A stretch of DNA of 15,216 nt from Paramacrobiotus metropolitanus (lineage: Eukaryota > Tardigrada > Eutardigrada > Parachela > Macrobiotidae), in the NCBI RefSeq assembly GCF_019649055.1, contig NW_026570719.1, positions 1 through 15,216 on the forward strand, written 5' to 3'. The position numbers and the translations under genes are program-made. Below are positions 1-8,562 of the stretch, in pieces. Numbering within the stretch: position 1 is the first letter of the stretch; every line of letters starts with the position of its first letter. The notes beneath the pieces were generated by a model, which was given only the letters and a program-made list of their open reading frames with translations, searched no databases and was not told the origin of the DNA.

Positions 1-444
1 AATTTAAACGCTACCGAATGGATAATTGATCGATCGTAACCAACCAGGACATTCGGACGACCAGATCGATGTAGCAAGTTCACATATAGTACTTCCAATC
101 ATAGTGTTTCATTCGAAATCTGTATCGCGTGTTTTGTTTTTTGTTGTTGTTATACTGTATGCTCTGTTGCCACACTGTGGATCTACAACTTCTTTCGTTT
201 TAATATCGGTCTTATACGATCTTGTAATACGATCTTGTAATTCCAGTACCAAAATGAAGATTTATGGCTGTGCGAATACTCGTATGTTGCGTACCGAATT
301 TATAATATGACGCGTTCAACAGGAAGCCAGAATGACCGCATGTAATAATATTACGGACGCAACGGTTGCTGTTGCTACATGTGAAAAGCACACAATTAAC
401 TTTAACACATACATACGAGTAGGAGATGGTTACAAGGTCGGAAT
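1..444. other. Intergenic, no gene recognised
   Basis: I see no domain, splice pattern or RNA gene here. The only local structure is a perfect 13-bp tandem duplication (unit tacgatcttgtaa) at 215-227 and 228-240. A 94-codon open frame at 26-310 (+) has a hydrophobic stretch but low-complexity surroundings and no recognisable family, so it is not called. Confidence 0.5.
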
Positions 445-780
445 TCACAGGATCTTTCGACTTAATCCAGCACGTTGAGAACAGTGGATCTTGTTGGTAC
501 TGAGGTCATTGGACGATAGCATGTTGAGCAACTCCGGCGGCGCTCGCTTGCGGATCCGCATGGAAGACGAGACATTTACGGAGACATTTACGGAGTCGGG
601 AACAAGAGGTATAAAACCTTCCGCCACCAGGAAAGCGTAGGGACGTTCTTTCGGTTCTACTTCTGATAGGACTTTGCCCGCAGCGTTACCCAGCTGCTCC
701 TTGGGACGCCCAAAATAGAGTGCGGACAATCGTAGATACAAACATCCAAGGCTATAAATGTCCGTTTTCTGATCCGGACT
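445..780 (-). pseudogene. Protein kinase C-lobe fragment
   Basis: Read on the minus strand from 780 to the stop at 445-447, the frame begins SPDQKTDIYSLGCLYLRL. This matches kinase subdomain IX (the D-[IV]-Y-S-L-G-C segment of helix F, whose Asp supports the catalytic loop). A later PPELLNMLSSND resembles the start of subdomain XI. The N-lobe, HRD loop, DFG and APE motifs are absent. They should lie at 781-1559, between this exon and the astacin-like gene on the same strand, and I could not find them in any minus-strand frame there. The 5' splice boundary is unclear: the nearest upstream AG sites are either in a poor context or followed by an in-frame TGA. The piece also contains an in-frame 12-bp tandem duplication. 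I infer a truncated or decayed kinase copy. A real terminal exon after an unusually long intron is the alternative. The kinase family cannot be named. Confidence 0.5.
569..592 (+). repeat. 12-bp tandem duplication within the kinase fragment
   Basis: The unit gagacatttacg occurs twice in tandem at 569-580 and 581-592. In the kinase frame it gives a repeated VNVS-type peptide, a small in-frame expansion. Confidence 0.85.
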
Positions 781-1559
781 TTCAGTCGTTAGTCACCTAG
801 GTTTATTACAATAAGTATTTCTTTGATGACTGTATTTGATGACCGTTTTTCGAAAAGGTAATGACTGTCAGATAGATAGTGAAAATGGAGAGTTTATTTT
901 TCTACTTTTCAATGGAAAATTTGTCAAGTAAAACTTCATGAGACAATTTCTGAAATTAAACAAAATAGATTTGTGCTGCGGTACCGCACGGTACTACCAA
1001 AGGAGGATGTTCGCAAGACCCAGACGGGATTTGAACATTCCCGGCAAAATTAATAATTTTTTGAATTTGCATTTTTCTACGACATTCAGTTGTACTTTCC
1101 TGGTAGAGAACTGTAAAGGAATAAATTCTCTAGGGATGCATCCTGATACGCGGATAAAGACAACGTAATAAGAGCGTAAAAAATGTTCCGGTCTTTGCCT
1201 GTATAAATTCTTTTTAAATATAAGCCGGGCAAGGGTTTTACAGGGAGTTTCATGTACGCAGCACGCCTGCATCCTTTTGACCACACAAAATTTCCGTCCT
1301 CTAAAATTTCTTTCCTTCTTTTGACATTGGCCGTTGAATATTGCTAATTCTGCGTAATTATGCGAAGCGAGGTGTTTGCAGTCCCACGCAATTGATATTA
1401 TTTCATTGCACGCTGAAAGACTGGCTTTAGTGATACCAAATTCAATTTCAAACTTTAAAAGAATTTTAGGACGAGTGCCAGACACTCGAACAAAGAGCAC
1501 GGTATAAATGAAAGTCCCATCTCAATTAGCATGCAGCAGGAGAACAGCCAAAAGCTCAG
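781..1559. other. Intergenic, no supported gene
   Basis: This stretch lies between the end of the astacin-like gene and the kinase fragment. A 168-codon minus-strand frame (994-1500) is open but has no recognisable motif, no signal peptide and no splice or promoter context. The minus strand at about 1019-1044 resembles the T arm of a tRNA (gttcaaatccc), but no cloverleaf can be folded around it. Confidence 0.5.
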
Positions 1560-4481
1560 CTAAGCGTATGGAAGGTACGGGTTGTTGGGAGATATGGTAT
1601 CCCAGTCCGTGACCAAGTAGGTCGTCACACCGGCGCTTCTCACTAAATCGAATTTTCCCAGGTGCGAGTATAGCTGACACTGGACACCGGCTCCATCGCT
1701 GGTCACTACAGCGGCCACACAGAGGCCGGGCAGTAGTTGGCACAAGGACTGGCACTCTCCCGGCTGGAGATTCGCTAATGCGGTGACCGACACTTGCGTG
1801 ATGCGCTGCGCTCCGTCGTCCAGCATCTGCATCTCCATGTTGTCGAACGTTCTCAGGATGCGGTTGCTGCGCAGAACGACCGCCATCGTATGAGTGAGCC
1901 CGGAGCGATGGGGCTGGTACTGGCAGCCCTTCAAAGTATCCAGCACTTCGCAGACCTTCGTCTCGAAATCCAGATTGGCCAGCACACCGTGCTGCTCATC
2001 CAGGAGCTCCAGACAGGCGTCGATCATGGATGTCTCGTTCATGTCGGCCTCTTGCATTTGGCCTGCCAGTTCGAACCGGAGACCGCTGCATTCCGCTTTC
2101 CAATTGAACAGGACACTGACCTTTCTCGATTCTGCAAAGGAACCAACATTTGGTGACGAGTTACGAAGTATGCCAAAATTATTATTTTTTCATCCGGTGA
2201 ATGTGATAAAAGCGCTTGCATACAAAAATCTCAAACGAGTATTTTGCATTAGACGCAATCTTGAAATTATCGCGGATTGCTTCCATAAATGCCGCAGCTG
2301 ATGAGATTAATAATGACATATTGAATACTGCTGTTTTCCTCATATTTTCGGCACTTCACGTTTATGTTTTCGTAAACGGGTCTTCGGTCACCCGCCCCCT
2401 GCGGCGCACTACATGAATAAGTGAAATAACTGCTGATCGCGCAAACGCCTTGCCTTCAATTTTTTCCCACTGCTCTGTAATACGTTTTCGCGAAAATTTA
2501 TTAAAGCATTGAAATGTGTACGGGCGCATCAATTTGGGAAATCTATGAATTTATGAATTCAAATCTTTTATTAAATTTTCACTTCAGTCATCTTAAATAA
2601 GGTTTATGTAAACTTTTAATGTCTTCATAAAAGTCAGTTGCATAACCAGTTGCAAAAAAGAAACATAAATAAAACCTGCTGCTGCATACACGTGTCATTA
2701 AATATGTAATTTATTAAAGTTTACCTGAGTTATTTATTTAAAAATTTATAAATTCATAAAATAACCAGTTGCATAATGTACATATACGAAGATTAATTAC
2801 ATTACCGAACTTGTTTGCCAGAATCAGCGAAATAACTGTGGCCGTCTTACCGTTGAGAGACTGAGGATTTTCGCGCGGGCACTGATAACGCGAGCGCATC
2901 TTCTCGATGTCATAATATCCCAGACGTGGCTGGGGTCCCCACGGACCAAGATACCAGTACTAGGGCATTCCGGATTGTTTGATCAGTGTCAACAAGTTTT
3001 CACCACGGGAATAGTCGTCAGACGCCGCATGCATGATGCTGTTGGGATCGTACGGAAAGCGCAGATCCTCCTCGAAGTAAGGCGGCGGGAAGCCGGCTGT
3101 AGTGAAAACACTGGCACTCCCTGGACCAGCTGCAAAATTCGAAATGGAAGAGGTAGTTGTATAATACCGGTGTTTGGTGTTAGGCAGTTGACACTTACGG
3201 CACATCATGTTGTCCGGCTGTGGTATGACGTACTGGTCCCGGTCGCGGCGGATATATTCGTGGCGCAGATCGAACACCGCATGCATCAGCTCGTGCAGTA
3301 TCACCTTAACGATCATCGAATCCGGGCTTTGGTGGGCGTTGTAGGGCACCGTGTTGATGTACACGGTATTCTGGCCGTTGGCATCGTATCCCAGTTGTTC
3401 GCTGCGTGAAGCACTGCAAAACGACAACATGGACAAATGCTATGCGAAGTTGACATCCTGCCGGTGTCGACTTACCCCCCGCTGCAGCCTTGGAAACTGG
3501 ATGCGTCGTGCTCGATGTAGATGGTCAGCACACGACAGGTGTCACCGTCCCCGACGGGGCGCAGTTCCACGCAGCCGGTCATTGCGGCGTTAATAATGTC
3601 GATGGCTCGTTGCGCACTGGACACAAATCGGGCGCTGTTATCACCTCCGTTGTTTACTGCAATTTATTTACTGCAAGTGTTAGGACACCCAAGCTGCACA
3701 CCATAAATTAAGAAATATTGACACATACCGATTGCATAACTGATCCCGCAACTGCGGGCATCAGGCCAGACCTGCGGTTGGGCGGGCCCACCGAAATTCA
3801 TGCCGGGAAAATTCGGCAGTCCGAAAGCAAACGGCGACGGATACGGCTGAAAGTTTCCGTATGGGCCGTGGACCGGATACCCGTTCTCGGAGCCGAGCGA
3901 CCCTATACAATCAACCCCGCTTAATATGCCTTTTTATTTGCCATTTAAGCTGTCAGCAGCCTTTTCACGGTAGAATTATATGTATTCAGCGGAATTTCGT
4001 TAAATAGTGAAACAGCAGCGAATTAGATTAACGGTGATGGCGGTGATGATGACTAACCTCCCCAGTCTTGCCTGCTTTCTCGCCCGGGAGGGACGCTAGT
4101 GGTGGCAGGCCGGTGTTTCGCTGTCGTCGAGCGGCCTTTCGGTGGTCTGGTGGTGGATCGGACCGCCGGTTTCATAGAATGCTTGGTGGTGGCTTCTGTA
4201 GCGGGTTTCGGTGGGATTCTGGAAGTGAGCGATGCAGACGAACCGTCGTCCTGGCAGAAGCCGAAGACGTTATTTCCGTTGTCGCACAGCAGTCCATCGC
4301 AGCACGGGATGTCGGCTGAACATCCCTCCTGTCGCACGCGACATGCCCGTGTTACCTGCAGTTCAAAAATTCCGTTTCTTTTTAGTCGTCTTTCGATGCG
4401 TTTTCTCTGAGTCCTCGTACTTACCGCAATCAGATGAATGCTCCAGACAGCGGAGAATATCAGTGCATGCAGTAACCGCAT
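1560..4481 (-). CDS. Secreted astacin-like metalloprotease with knottin and PAN-like modules; in-frame TAG
   Basis: Seven exons give 592 codons with consistent phases: 4481-4425, 4355-4058, 3902-3729, 3656-3476, 3413-3199, 3129-2851 and 2131-1560. Residues 1-19 are a signal peptide. Residues 24-53 hold six cysteines spaced C-x6-C-x5-CC-x4-C-x9-C, an inhibitor-cystine-knot pattern. Residues 60-118 are a Thr/Pro/Lys linker and 119-160 a Gly/Pro/Tyr/Phe-rich stretch. The astacin domain (about 163-395) starts at VWPDARSCGISYAI and has HELMHAVFDLRHE (277-289), RRDRDQYV and SIMHA (339-343). Residues 403-591 carry cysteines (528, 532, 539, 553) and CQLYS, resembling PAN/apple modules. Astacins are zinc endopeptidases of the secretory pathway. 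Oddities: the zinc motif lacks its Gly and has one extra residue before the third His, the Met-turn Tyr is Ala, and codon 365 (2962-2960) is TAG, with astacin-like coding continuing after it. It may be a pseudoprotease or a recent pseudogene. The family call is firm; activity is doubtful. Confidence 0.85.
2132..2850 (-). other. 719-nt intron of the astacin-like gene
   Basis: This intron is bounded by gtaag (2850-2846) and tttgcag (ending at 2132). It joins a codon split 1+2 between the end of the astacin domain and the C-terminal modules. It is much longer than the other introns of the gene (62-155 nt), AT-rich, and has small repeats of ataaccagttgca near 2642 and 2760. I see no nested gene in it. 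Confidence 0.75.
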
Positions 4482-4595
4482 AATATTATTGATTTGATTG
4501 AGTTAGGAAATCGAACGGCAGTGTAATTATTCCATTTTTAAGTTAGTTTTGCTTGAATAATGGTGAACGTTTGGTTGGTTACTCGAATCACTTTT

Positions 4596-4603
4596 TTTAT
4601 ATA
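4596..4603 (-). promoter_or_regulatory. TATA box of the astacin-like gene
   Basis: TATATAAA is read on the minus strand 115 bp before the ATG at 4481-4479. A start site about 30 bp downstream would leave a leader of roughly 85 nt. The leader contains one tiny upstream frame (ATG-GAA-TAA). Confidence 0.5.
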
Positions 4604-5225
4604 GCATTCCGTACGGCAACTGTTTGCCACGAGTGTCCAGGCACGATCGAGGTGAACTTAGTTTGAAGCGTTTGCTGCGTCTGGCAATTCCTTCCTCAAA
4701 TAGTTCTTGAGCCCACTTGTGTCTCACCCGGCAAGTCGTTGAACGGTGTCATCCTACTTCTTGAATAACCAAACAGTAAAAATATTTTGCTGTCTAATGC
4801 TGACTGCCGTGGATTGTCTGCTGTGTTTGCCTTCGTGACCGGCATCGAGACCAATCACCACGTACTATGCTGATTCGAAAAACCGGGCATGGATACGATT
4901 GTGCAACCACCAGCAGCTTTTCCAGCATCTGTAAGCGTTAGCAAATAACAAGGGTTTGGTTGCCGTGTGGAAAGCGTGGCGACCGTAAGGAAGCGTTATT
5001 GTAATCGATGGCCAAAGCACTTGAGACTTGTTTTCTCCAAGAAGGCTGTGCGCGCTCCACGCAGAAGTGGGCAGTTTCGTGTACAGCGAGAAACAGCCGG
5101 CTTAACGCTATCACACTCTCCTGCCATGTTGATGGCTCGACGCCCAAGATTCTTCTGTGTAACTGGCAATATTGCAAAATTTAAGACGAGGCTTCAGTCG
5201 CGCAGTGAACTGCACGGGCAGTCTG
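4604..5225. other. Intergenic region between divergent genes
   Basis: This is the space between the minus-strand astacin-like gene and the plus-strand lipocalin locus. Open frames here are short and overlap on both strands without family motifs. Regulatory DNA for the two divergent promoters is expected, but I recognise no specific site. Confidence 0.4.
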
Positions 5226-5640
5226 GCCATAATAAATTTTGCTACTGATTTTCGCAGTGAACCAGCAATACAGATACATGTGAATTGTTAAATATTTATG
5301 GTGCACCCGAATGATTGTCAGTGAAAACAGCAGTTACGCAGTACAGATATATGCTCCTCGTTGCTGTACTTTCTGTCATTTTTCCTGCGCAGTACGAGTA
5401 TATGTTCAGACTCACTGCAATCAGTGCCAAGACTCACGAATATACGTAGCTTTAACAATGAAACGGTAAGCGTATCGAAAACTTAACCACAGGATATGAA
5501 TTTTTTTTTGTTATATTATACGCTGACATGGGTTGGATATCAGGATTCAGGAATCAGTGAATGTGTGGTCCACCCGACTTTGAAGTACTTGCGAGATGAT
5601 GTACGACAGTACAAGCGAAAGGAGGCTCAATGAAAGACGA
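5226..5640 (+). pseudogene. Decayed lipocalin paralogue
   Basis: The segment is a worn copy of the first part of the functional-looking lipocalin gene about 1.3 kb downstream. Exon-2-like sequence ends at 5465 in SFNNET and is followed by a matching donor gtaagcg (5466). The downstream gene has SFNNEA followed by gtaagcg at 6789. A 78-nt intron relic ends in atatcag (5543). Exon-3-like sequence follows with LKYLRDD near 5581-5600, matching MKYLRDR of the gene. The G-x-W-Y lipocalin motif is deleted and the frame is broken. Homology also extends upstream into the leader (ttttgcta/gctgctt and gcaccc landmarks). Exons 1 and 2 appear fused here, so the 425-nt first intron is absent. Homology fades after about 5640. 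This is a local duplicate that has lost coding capacity. Confidence 0.7.
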
Positions 5641-5875
5641 AGGGTAAACCGTGCTCGAGTACTAATTAAAAGTAAATTGTCAATGGCTCGGAAAAACTTA
5701 CTTTTCATTACTAGAATTACAACATTACAGCAAAAGAATTATTTCTTGAATAGCACGAGATTCGCCAAAACTATGCACAAATGCATTTGCTGCGTTGATG
5801 CCGCTTGTAGTGCAGTACACGTTGGCGTTGTCGGAAGCAGTATATAGCGGAAAACGTGGCACTAATAAAATCTGC

Positions 5876-5933
5876 ACGAGTCGGCCACGCAGTAGTACTA
5901 CACAGTGTGTAGTACTACTGCGTGGCCACTCGT
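5876..5933. repeat. Long inverted repeat with 3-nt loop
   Basis: Two 21-nt arms (5883-5903 and 5907-5927) are perfect reverse complements around the trinucleotide agt. The pairing extends another 6 bp outward (5876-5881 with 5928-5933) past one unpaired base at 5882. It sits in the lipocalin upstream region about 200 bp before the TATA box. It could extrude as a cruciform, be transcribed as a hairpin, or be the relic of a palindromic element. Confidence 0.95.
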
Positions 5934-6134
5934 TCCTCAAGTGGCTGGTGGCGACACCAAATTGCTATCCTCCGCAACGTGTCAGAATGCTCGTGAAAGT
6001 GTGCTGATACGGGAGAAATTCCCAAACCGACCAGGGACAATGTTGCCGGAAAAGTCTTTTGATCGAGCTGACGTCTGTGATAGTGCACGGACAGTCCGAG
6101 TTTTGTTGTTGTCGTGCACAGGTGCCAAATGCCG

Positions 6135-6142
6135 TATAAAAG
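6135..6142 (+). promoter_or_regulatory. TATA box of the lipocalin gene
   Basis: TATAAAAG in a GC-rich context (gccg before, aggagcgcgc after) is a strong metazoan TATA box. A start site about 30 bp downstream, near 6165-6172, would give a leader of about 125 nt up to the first usable ATG at 6295. A short inverted pair (gtgcacg at 6083-6089, cgtgcac at 6113-6119) lies just upstream. Confidence 0.7.
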
Positions 6143-6294
6143 AGGAGCGCGCTGAGCGTCTTTCCCACAATTATATATTTTGCTGCTTTTTAAAACAATT
6201 TGCACCCGCTTTGGATTATTATTATCGCTGTGAGAATTGCCCGTGCTGGTAGTAACCATACATACCTTGTATTTGTTTTTTTTGTCCATTTTGG

Positions 6295-7779
6295 ATGTAT
6301 GGTAAGTGATGATAGGCTATTATTTTAATTGCTATGCGCAGTCCAGTCAGTTCCATTTGCTTATTTATTCATTTTTTGGTTTGGTTAAGGTTGATTGCTC
6401 TTTAATTTGACTAATTCGCCAAATTATGCAAAAATATTTGACCGTCAGCGCCTACGAAAAAATAACGAAATAAAGCGTGTCCAAAGTTCAAATTAATCTG
6501 TATAAACTAACTTATCGCAATAAATCCTGCGGCATGCATCACAATAATTGGAAACGATGTAGTATCCTTATTTGCAGTTATTGACCAACGTCCACGCAGC
6601 GAAAGCGTCCCAGAAAGGTTGGTCAATTAATTAATGAAACACAACCAAATGCCAGTGATAAAAATGGCCTACACTAGCTGTACCGGTATTTCCGCTGTTG
6701 TAATGAAGATTTTGTGTATTCTACAGGCTCTGACAAGGCTCACTGCAAGCAGCACAAACCTCCTGGATACAGCTTCAACAACGAAGCGGTAAGCGTGACA
6801 GAGAGTGGCAATTACCTGGGCTGTTATTTGGCTTGGATGATCGGGCGATAATTATTTCATTGGTCGGTGCGTTGACAGGGTTTGGGAATCTGGTACCAGT
6901 ACATGTACGGCCCCCCGGACATGAAGTACCTGCGGGATCGGCTGACCAATGCCATGGAAGACAACCGCCGCATTGGCTGGTTGCCCGGCCAGAGTGCCTT
7001 CGTCCAGTCCTTCCACGTTACGGCGCGTCTGAACAACCCGCCCTACACCTGCTGGAAATCATACGGCATACAGAACACCACCAAACAGGGATTCTGCTAC
7101 GGATCGGCCTACTTCAAAAACGCTCCCTTTCCAGACGGTAAACTGCAAATAAACTTGCTAGCCGCATTTTGCAAAAACAATTATTGGACTTTAAATTGAA
7201 TTTAACTCAGATTATCAGAATAATTTATTGGTATGAAAATTCAAATCAACATAATATTTACAAATTTTATTTACAGTTATGAATTATACTGGTATATACT
7301 GCAAATTCTAATAACTTTACTACACTCAAACACCATATTTAAATTTATGCATCCGAAAGTTAAACCAGTTTTCTCAAGTTGTTCACGCTTACCGTTGGTC
7401 TTATCCATACTTCTGACGGGAACAATCTATCCGGTATATTCGCTTTACAGGCGAGCGAGCAACGTTCTACAAATTGTACATGAACTCCACGTTCACGTAC
7501 GCGCGCTCCTTCTGCTTCGACAAGGGCTCGGAAACGGTAACTGCGGAAAGCTGCGCGGAACCCGGCATCTCTGTCTGGACGCGCAAGAAGCCCCAGCAGA
7601 TCACCGCAGCGGAAGACCGACGTATCCGTCAAATCCTCGAACAACATCTGCAACTGTACTGCATGACGTCCGCCGACATGGTCAAAGTGCCGCAGGTCAA
7701 CCTGCCGGTTTGCCAAGTCGACGAACCGTCAGCCGCGTACAAGAAGGAGCTGACGCAGGCCCAGCGTCTGGCCCGCTGA
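6295..7779 (+). CDS. Lipocalin (apolipoprotein D-like), four exons
   Basis: Exons 6295-6301, 6727-6788, 6879-7137 and 7451-7779 join in phase to 218 residues plus TGA. Lipocalins are secreted beta-barrel carriers of small hydrophobic ligands. Support: an N-terminal Cys and Pro-Pro ahead of the G-x-W-Y signature (residues 26-29, in GLGIWYQYMYGPP), W-x-R before the C-terminal helix (152-154), and the ApoD-like tail ITAAEDRRIRQILEQ followed by a Val/Pro/Cys ending. There are eight cysteines in all, and the family usually has two disulfides. Splice sites are good: gtaagtg at 6302, ctacag ending 6726, gtaagc at 6789, gacag ending 6878, gtaaac at 7138 and ttacag ending 7450. The weak point is the start. 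ATG 6295 gives MYGSDKAHC with no signal peptide. The codons just before it in the same frame (from 6256) are hydrophobic but lack an ATG and follow TAA. The leader may be mutated or encoded elsewhere. The fold call is good; the exact N-terminus is uncertain. Confidence 0.75.
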
Positions 7780-7845
7780 AAGGTCAACATTCACATTGCG
7801 CATGCAGGATCCGGAAAGCGCAGCTAGCGACCAGCCAACAGATGC

Positions 7846-7851
7846 ATTAAA
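7846..7851 (+). terminator. Probable polyadenylation signal of the lipocalin gene
   Basis: ATTAAA, the commonest variant of AATAAA, lies 67 nt after the lipocalin stop codon and is followed by T-rich sequence. No canonical AATAAA occurs in the next 100 nt. Confidence 0.4.
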
Positions 7852-8409
7852 GATATTTTGTACATCTGCATCTGCTACACGGTACACATCTCCAGCAAAT
7901 TAATGGTAACCATTCCGTTGTAATGTCAATTCTCACCGTCATAGTTATTGGTATTTTTAATGGTCTACTAAGCCGTTTCTTGATGTTGTTTCTTCCTAAT
8001 GCATCTGGGATAGACCACTAATAAGCTGCGTGGTTGATCAAAGGCTAAACCCAGAAATATAGAGGCGGTGATAACTGTTATTCATGCTATACGGAAGTTG
8101 AACTACAGTTGCACTACCCACTACTACAGTAGGTGGCCAATTAAGTCCAGTACACAAGTGGGACAACAAGTTTATCATGAATTTGAACTCTTTCTTATGC
8201 CCAATCCGCAGACTACTACAAGAAGTAAACCGATTTACCAGCAGTCCAACTACTGACGAACGGGAAACTGTAAATACGGACATACCGAAGAAAAGTGGGC
8301 GCAGCAGCGCTAATAAGCCGCTTTCTAGCAGGCGACTGTTGTTACGAGTACGCAAAGGCGCTAATGGCTATACTAATTTACCTAGCACTGGTAAAACAAA
8401 CCATCTCGT
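7852..8409. other. Intergenic, weak coding-like plus-strand frames
   Basis: Two overlapping plus-strand frames (8068-8256 and 8177-8440) are rich in Ser, Thr, Lys and Arg. The second contains a possible donor (gtaaaac) near 8391. They could be exons of the remnant described at 8563-8933, but the phases do not join cleanly and no family is recognisable. Confidence 0.3.
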
Positions 8410-8562
8410 AATTGAGATACCGCTTAAATTTCGAGAATAGCGGTTCATCAACTGATTTACCAAAGATGCGATACCCCGCGGCAACTTGTTATTAAATTTA
8501 AACAATTAACGAAGATGCTACCCCGCATAGATACCGTAATTATACAACGATCGTTTTTTCAG
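8410..8562 (+). repeat. Spaced degenerate repeats with a gatacc-cgc core
   Basis: Related strings recur: gagataccgcttaaattt near 8416, gatgcgataccccgc near 8465 and gatgctaccccgc near 8514. The last two are about 50 bp apart, each near an aaattt tract. They resemble gcgataccgcgattaaat at 9481 and so may be outlying members of the repeat array described there. Confidence 0.4.

Noticed and set aside
1019-1044. tRNA-like T arm (gttcaaatccc) on the minus strand
   Set aside because: No anticodon, D arm or acceptor stem can be paired around it at the expected distances. It matches only the B-box-like part, so at best it is a SINE-like relic or chance.
994-1500. 168-codon minus-strand open frame
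   Set aside because: No recognisable domain, signal peptide, splice sites or promoter, and it also covers the tRNA-like string. It looks like a chance open frame.
1794-2301. Plus-strand open frames of 120 and 135 codons
   Set aside because: They are shadows of the last exon of the astacin-like gene, whose minus-strand frame has the domain evidence and the matching splice phase.
2966-3010. A cryptic intron removing the amber codon (acceptor ccctag)
   Set aside because: No GT donor in the right phase exists nearby. The only in-phase candidate upstream would also remove the conserved Met-turn.
6664-6792. Plus-strand frame starting MAYTSCTGISAVVMKILCILQ, resembling a leader for the lipocalin
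   Set aside because: It runs through exon 2 in the wrong frame and ends at TAA overlapping the exon 2 donor. It cannot join the lipocalin reading frame without a frameshift.
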